Shown here piece by piece: positions 34,688 through 39,677 of a DNA stretch of 39,677 nucleotides (position 1 is its first letter; every line of letters starts with the position of its first letter). The DNA lies in NCBI GenBank assembly GCA_963738835.1, contig CAVTYH010000008.1, positions 1 through 39,677 of the forward strand. Reading direction: 5' to 3'. The stretch is from CAVTYH01 sp963738835. GTDB taxonomy: Bacteria > Planctomycetota > Planctomycetia > Pirellulales > JADZDJ01. The translations under genes and the position numbers were made by a program. The notes beneath the pieces were generated by a model, which had not been told where the DNA came from, ran no database searches, and saw only the letters and a program-made list of their open reading frames with translations.

Positions 34688-37600
34688 ATGTACCCCGTTT
34701 CTACGCGCAGTTTTGTGCGCACGTCGTCCCCCCGATCTTTCAAGAAAAACAGGCCTTCTACTTCATCTCGCGCGAAATTCTCAGCGCCGTTCATTTCGAA
34801 GCCTCGTCGAGGTCCTGGAAGCGCGAGTTCTTTTGCACGCCAGTTCGGTGCTCGATGCCGAACATTTGGCTGTCTTCGGGAGCCGCGACCCCAACACGGG
34901 TGTGATTACCGGCGGTTTGGTGCCGGACTCTTCCGTCACCTACATCTCGAAGCCCGGCACGGGTCCTGAAAAATGGTCGGACCCCAGCACGTGGCTCTAT
35001 GTCGGACCTGCACTGGCGGATGGCAGCCAACCCAGCGCCATTCCCGACGCCGGCGCTAATGTCCTAATTTCATTGGGGAGCGTGGTCGTTATCGACGGGC
35101 AATTCGACGCGCCGTTGCATACCATCCGCGATGATGGCACGCTTCGCTTCGACCCGCATGCCAACACACTGCTTTTGGTCGACACGATCTTTGTCGAACC
35201 GGAAGGAGTTTTCCAAATGGGGACCGATCCAAGTAAGGCCGATCCGCTCAGCCCAACCGGAATGGGTCAGCGGATTGATGCCGATAAATCTGCGAAAATG
35301 ATTTTCGCTGACTCCGGTCCAATCGATCTCAACTGGGATCCAATGCAATATAGCCGAGGGCTGGTTTCTCACGGCGAGGTGAGCATTTTCGGAACCACGG
35401 TCACGAGCTACGAACAATTAGCCGTCGGCGCAAGCGCATGATACAACGCTGACCCTCGCTGCCGCGCCGACCGGCTGGAAGTCGGGTGACCGGCTCATTC
35501 TCACGGGCGACACGGCCACTAATGAGAATGGTGTTAACCACGATGAAGAAGTGCAGGTTGTCAGCATCGGTCTCTCTGCAGATGGTCGCACGATTGTGAC
35601 GATCACCGATCCTGACAGCGACAATTGGGGCGGGCTCAAATACGATCACCCGGTTATGTCGGGCTACGTCGCCGATGTAACGCGCAATGCGACTTTTGAA
35701 TCTCAAAACGTCACGGACATCGGCCAGCGCGGGCATGTAATGTTTATGCACAATGACGATGTTCACGTCGACGCCGCCGGCTTCTATGGGTTGGGTCGTA
35801 CCGACAAGAGCATTCCGATCAATGATCCGGTGTTGTCGCCCGATCCCGACCATCCGGGTCAATTCACCCTTGATAAGATCGATCCAACTACGGGTAAGCG
35901 TGTGATGACGCCGATGCTCGATTCAAACGGCCAGCCGGTCGTCGTAAACGGCGTGACACAAATGCAGCCTGTGCGCACAGGACTCAATCCACGTGGACGC
36001 TACGCGGTGCATTTCCATCGCACCGGAATCGACGAAGGCGACGATCCGGCAACGATTGCAGACAGCGCGGTTGTCGATACGCCGGGCTGGGGCATCGTCA
36101 ATCACAGCAGCAATGTCAACGTCGACGGCAATGTCGTATTCAACGCTGTGGGCGCCGCCTATGCAACGGAGGCCGGCGATGAAATTGGCCGCTTCGACGG
36201 AAATATCGCGATCCATTCGCAAGGTTCAGGCGGGGTGAGCGATGGTCGCAGTAACGTTCAAGATTTTGGACACGAAGGCAACGGTTTTTGGCTGCAAGGC
36301 GGAAATGTTTCCGTGACAAATAATATCGTCGCTGGCCAGCGCAGTGCGGGGTTCGTGTTCTACCCTGTCGGTTTGAATCAGGCGGGCTTAGGCGTTACAA
36401 CCATTCCAGTCGAAGATCTGGTCAATCCAGCGTGGGCGCTTCCCGGCCAGACGACGATCAATGTTGGACAAGTGCCTCTGCGCAAATTCAAGGGTAATAT
36501 CGCCTTTGCCAGTTACGAAGGATTGGCAATACGCTACACCATGCAAGGCGTCACGGGCGAGCACGCCGATCAGCGCAATTTAATCGAAGACTTTACGACC
36601 TTCGACGATTCCGCTTATGGTATTTCCACCTTCTACACGAGTAGACTTGTCCTTAAAAACGTCAACGTCATCGGCAATGAAGATAATCCACATGGTTACG
36701 GCATCCTTACGTCGAATGTTACGTCTAACATCATTTTTGATCATGTGCATGCGGTGGGTTGGGATGTTGGGATCGATGCTCCGACCAAGGGTGTCAACGA
36801 AATAATAGGGGGCTACTTCAATGATATCACCGGCATACAGATCCAATCTGAAAACGCCGACGGCAGGACAATCAAAATCACTGGAAACACCGACGCGGCC
36901 GGAAATCTCGATCCTTCGCAGCCCCAATTCGGGACGCTGAGCGCGGCGGCCTTGGGGACTCGCAAACAGTTGGGCATTAGTCTGAATAGCGGATCCAATG
37001 TCGCGGGAAGCGACATTACGAGCTTGTTCAACCAGAGCCAATTGCGCCCGGGCACAGTAACGGTCGACGGTCAACAGCTTTACGACGGAAAGCAAGCTAG
37101 TAGCTACAAACCGTTCGATTCGTCGACCCCTGGCGGCGTGCCTTCTTATGTTCCTGCTGAACTGGTCGACCTAACAAATCAGCAGTTATTCGACAATTAT
37201 GGCTTGGCCATTGGGGGAATTTTAGCGCCTGCTAGCGCAGTGCTTCAAATTCGGGAATCGATGGTCTACTGGGTCCCGCTTCACCCGCTTTGGCGAACCT
37301 GCAATTGGTCAGCGCGACGATGTACAACCCCAACCAAGGCCCCTACGTTCTCGCCTACAATTATTACAATCCTGGCGACAATCATGCAGATCTATATGGC
37401 TATGTTCACGTCACAGAAGCGACTCCAACTCCGCTGCAGAATGGCTGGAATCTGATCAGGCGCACGATCCTGGGTGTGAGCAGAACATTGCTGGTTTATG
37501 CTGATGGCATACCTCCAACGTTCGTGCTTTCACCGTGGACGCCGACCACGATCAAACTAGGCGACATCCAGAATGGCGCCGCATTTACCGTTAACGGAAC

Positions 37601-37865
37601 AGTTCTTGACGATAGCTTTGGCTCCCGATCGTTTTATACGACGTTCAGGCTCAACGACGCCCAGCATGTTTCGGCAGTTCAATCCGACTCTGCAGGTGCT
37701 TATGTCGTCTTGAGCTTTACGATCAAAGACGACACCGGCAATGTAACGCAAGTTAACATCCGGTTCAGCGTGGTTGACACGCCGTCGACCAACGATCCGA
37801 CCCAAAAGGTTTTGCCACCCTTTATGCCCTCGATTACACTACAAGCATTGTTGTATCGGCGATAA
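34688..37865 (+). CDS. Giant secreted G8-domain/parallel beta-helix protein with LEPR-XLL-type motif (frameshifted)
   Basis: AGGAGG (34676-34681) precedes ATG 34688 (MYPVSTRSFVRTSSPRSFKK, basic, Ser-rich). A shift before 34800 leads to SLVEVLEARVLLHASS, matching the LEPR-XLL motif near the N-terminus of large planctomycete surface proteins. The G8 domain follows (EKWSDPSTW, GSVVVIDGQFDAPLHTI, GTLRFDPHANTLLLVDTIFV). Second shift near 35428 (YEQLAVG to AQAHDTTLTLAAAPTGW). A right-handed beta-helix then spans about 35650-36900, with HVMFMHND, RYAVHFHRTGID (the CEMIP-like HFH motif) and repeated NVFNAVG-type rungs. Third shift near 37250 leads to GIDGLLGPASPALANLQLVS and a C-terminal beta domain. 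About 1058 residues. Likely surface polysaccharide binding or cleavage by analogy with CEMIP/TMEM2; unproven. Confidence 0.85.
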
Positions 37866-38756
37866 ACAATTTGCGTTGTGGGCCGACGCTTCCGATCCAA
37901 CTGCGCAGATCCTGTTCGTGCTGTGCGCCGTAGTATCTGGTGCAGCCTGATCGCCTGCGCGTCCGCGGAAGCCCAAAAAAATAGACACCTCTTCATACCG
38001 CAACGCTTCTGCGGCAGACACTTTCATCCGCGAATGGCAATAATTCTCCGGGGAGGGTTTGTGACGATTTTCATCAACCCCGGGGAAAAAAGTGGAGGCA
38101 ACAGGACGCCTGTGGAACTTTTCGTCGCCGGTGTCAGATGTTGGGAAACTTCCACATGGTATCTGGTTGGGTCGCAAAGCACGCGATTCTGACGGCACTT
38201 ACGGTATGGAAGTCTTCGGCTTCTCCAAGTCGACGCTGATGACGCGGATCGCGATCCGCTACAAGGTTTCCGCCGTCGATGAGAAACTGACGACGAGCGA
38301 GAAAAGGCGACGGGCGTATACAAAGACGGCTGGAACTAGCTGCTATCGTGTCTTTTGTTAAAATCAGTTCACTGGCGACATGCCAGTGGCACCTAGCGAT
38401 GAACTTCAAAACAAACAGATGGGCAGTGTTCGCAATTGATATCCGCGTGCCTCACGTTCCTCGCTTAATGGTTCGACCGTGGTAGTCTTTCGAAGGACAC
38501 GACGAGCTAAGACCCAAAGCGGTTAGGAAACAGAAATCGTTGATCTGGGTTTGGTGTTTGCTTTCGCTTCGTTTGTGATTTTGCAGGAACGAAGGGCGGT
38601 GGATCACTAGCGATCTCATCCATAATTCGACCGCTCAAGACGCTCTTAGGTTGCTAGTCAGGATGTCTACTTCCCGAAGTGATCTAGCCTCTGAGTCTAT
38701 TCTCTTCGTTAGAATCCACTTCGCCTGCTTGTGGTCAGAGCGTGGCAACCATCGAG
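37866..38756. other. Long gene-free accessory stretch
   Basis: About 890 bases without a convincing gene. Several short frames on both strands lack ribosome binding sites and motifs. The visible structure is a hairpin, CACTGGC-gacat-GCCAGTG (38370-38388), related to the repeat at 15859-15928. Codon-like bias is absent. It may be eroded mobile DNA. Confidence 0.4.
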
Positions 38757-39219
38757 TTAGTGTCCAGCTTCCTTAAGCTTTTGGCCGTGAAGTCGGAAAT
38801 TCAGGTGGCCAGCGGGGAGAGCTTCATCCACATCCTGGTCGGTCATCCAAAACCCACAATCCCAGAGCATGATGGTTCCCGCCATAAACACCCGCGGGAA
38901 TCGTTCCTTCGGAGTAGCCAATCGCATGATCGCTGACCAGCTTAGCTAATCGCTTCACGTTAGCATCAAGGCAAGGCCCTTCGGGGACCACCCAACTCTT
39001 GAGAACGCCGCCATGTTCCAATCGAAAGTCGTAGTGCAGGTGTGTAGCGTCATGCAATTGAATGACGAAGCGACGCGAATGGCGATCGAATCGAATAATT
39101 TCTTCTGGTAGTATGTGGTCATTGTCATAGTGTGCAGCTATGGCCAGTCGCAGAAAATCAAGGAGAGAGCGGCAGCCCACTGACGGAAAATAGCCAAAGC
39201 TTTCTGTTGATATACACAT
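38757..39219 (-). pseudogene. DNA ligase D-type 3'-phosphoesterase domain remnant
   Basis: The frame contains RRFVIQLHDATHLHYDFRLE, GGVLKSWVVPEGPCLDANVK with RLAKLVSDHAIGY, and EGTIPAGVYGG, the core of the LigD 3'-phosphoesterase (PE) domain that trims 3' ends in bacterial end-joining; the His-x-His-Tyr-Asp and Arg-Leu-Glu metal/phosphate residues are kept. Near 38880-38900 the frame changes to MLWDCGFWMTDQDVDEALPA and GHLNFRLHGQKLKEAGH, stopping at 38757 where intact PE domains continue with a final strand. No ligase or polymerase domain is in the window. Stand-alone PE proteins exist, so it may be a damaged stand-alone gene and not a fragment of full LigD. The N-terminal start is uncertain. 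Confidence 0.75.
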
Positions 39220-39357
39220 GTATACATTTCAATACAGGCGTTGTCAACGTGGGAAAGCCGCTCAGCTGAAGAGTGTCTGCTCTGAAGGCGGCCCCGAAGG
39301 GGCAAGCTGGGCATCTCGTGTCACTTGCCGGCACAAACCCCGCTCACCGCGGAAACG

Positions 39358-39384
39358 AAAAAACCCTCGCCGTAGCAAGGGTTT
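39358..39384 (-). terminator. Rho-independent terminator
   Basis: On the minus strand AAACCCT-TGCTACGGCG-AGGGTTT forms a stem followed by a run of six T. It lies downstream of the tmRNA/tRNA-like 3' end at 39435-39458 on the same strand. The stem is nearly symmetric, so it may also act on plus-strand transcripts. Confidence 0.7.
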
Positions 39385-39389
39385 AGACG

Positions 39390-39677
39390 TTGTTAGTCAA
39401 CCTATGTCACAGGTTGACCCAAATTGCCAAAAAGTGGAGGCGGCGGGAATCGAACCCGGAAGCCGAATTTTCTAATGTAGTGACTGGCAGCGACTTACAG
39501 CAAGGCCCTTCTCGCCAGTCAGTAAATGTGGAGCATCCAGACGGCTCACTTTGTCAGCAATTGGCACTGATTGACACGCGACTGCCGCAACTCATCGAGC
39601 GTTGGAACTCTCTCCCCGCCTTTGCCCAACAAGCGATTCTCGCGCTTGCCTCATCCACCAACGGAAATCAGGCCGTA
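39390..39677 (+). CDS. Open frame running off the right edge; possible planctomycete element-tail protein
   Basis: Open from a TTG at 39390 to the edge. It reads KKWRRRESNPEAEFSNVV through the RNA 3' end and continues LCQQLALIDTRLPQLIERWN and SLPAFAQQAILALAS. The last part (an acidic residue, a helix ending W-x-x-L-P, then A-x-x-A-I-L-A-L) resembles tails I recall from short planctomycete proteins found after integrases. Reading through a tRNA-like 3' end can also produce such RRRESNP/EAAGIEP peptides by chance. Start and reality are uncertain; no ribosome binding site seen. Confidence 0.35.
   Translation, partial: MLVNLCHRLTQIAKKWRRRESNPEAEFSNVVTGSDLQQGPSRQSVNVEHPDGSLCQQLALIDTRLPQLIERWNSLPAFAQQAILALASSTNGNQAV
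39396..39418. repeat. Hairpin between terminator and RNA 3' end
   Basis: Perfect 8-bp inverted repeat GTCAACCT / AGGTTGAC around ATGTCAC. It lies 12 nt from the terminator and 17 nt from the RNA 3' end, and may be a recombinase arm or an extra transcript-end structure. Confidence 0.45.
39435..39458 (-). other. tmRNA/tRNA 3'-end-like sequence, candidate attachment site core
   Basis: The minus strand reads CGGGTTCGATTCCCGCCGCC then TCCA: a T-arm with TTCGATT loop, an acceptor 3' strand CGCCTCC and discriminator A. No D arm, anticodon arm or matching 5' acceptor strand (GGAGGCG or GGGGGCG) follows upstream in the window, and the outermost T-stem base does not pair. It is therefore a duplicated 3' end, as left by tyrosine integrases at att sites. 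The acceptor resembles tmRNA (ssrA) more than a specific tRNA; this is inference. Confidence 0.5.

Noticed and set aside
38092..38361. 89-residue plus-strand frame
   Set aside because: No ribosome binding site or motif, and overlapping minus-strand frames are equally open.
39218..39475. 85-residue frame ending KVEAAGIEPGSRIF
   Set aside because: The EAAGIEP ending is what the antisense of a tRNA-like T-arm always encodes in this frame; the rest is basic low-complexity sequence across the terminator.

Overview
The window looks like chromosomal DNA of a planctomycete, probably near the Pirellulales. The evidence is a secreted protein ending in a dockerin pair and a VPEP/PEP-CTERM sorting tail, a large G8 protein with an LEPR-XLL-type N-terminal motif, secreted DUF1080, DUF6807 (PmoA-like), SGNH/GDSL and PQQ-propeller proteins, DUF1844, an isolated mraZ outside any dcw cluster, and intergenic DNA full of palindromic dispersed repeats. 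This is inference from gene content; no database was searched.

Layout. 1-2080: decayed IS transposase, a PEP-CTERM/dockerin gene without a start region, and a repeat cluster. 2081-4235: membrane protein and transglutaminase-like protein, probably one gene split by a frameshift. 4620-4693: tRNA with anticodon CAU, probably Ile2. 4744-7551: glmS, with kdsB divergent from it. 7727-10099: small OB-like exported protein, repeats, PQQ-propeller protein. 10100-12977: RHS debris, pyrG, DUF1844. 12959-15458: a minus-strand operon of three membrane proteins joined by two ATGA overlaps (four-TM protein, zinc-ribbon CPBP protease, PH-like protein). 15944-18147: mraZ and a short uvrC. 18290-22916: TlpA/ResA-like protein and two divergent phosphohexomutases. 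23070-27643: serS, M20 dipeptidase, clpS, mtaB. 27809-34182: SPOR-like exported protein, rdgB, small membrane protein, SGNH hydrolase, DUF6807, small Cys protein, DUF1080. 34688-37865: giant G8/beta-helix protein. 37866-39677: accessory DNA with a LigD phosphoesterase remnant, a terminator and an attachment-like tmRNA/tRNA 3' end.

How the genes fit. GlmS makes glucosamine-6-phosphate and a GlmM-like mutase would make glucosamine-1-phosphate; with KdsB this points to an envelope carrying amino sugars and Kdo. PyrG supplies CTP, which KdsB uses. SerS, MtaB, ClpS, UvrC and RdgB are housekeeping. The exported DUF1080, DUF6807, SGNH, PQQ and G8 proteins suggest extracellular polysaccharide handling.

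Two features stand out. First, about seventeen reading-frame breaks occur, several in genes expected to be essential (glmS twice) and others in normally conserved genes (mtaB, rdgB, both mutases). This suggests consensus sequencing errors more than real decay, so those genes are given as whole loci. Second, there is a dense population of non-autonomous palindromic repeats, including an 88-bp module present twice in opposite orientation with a conserved micro-ORF and hairpin, and a 168-bp element with perfect 28-bp ends. I did not see a CRISPR array or a complete defence system.
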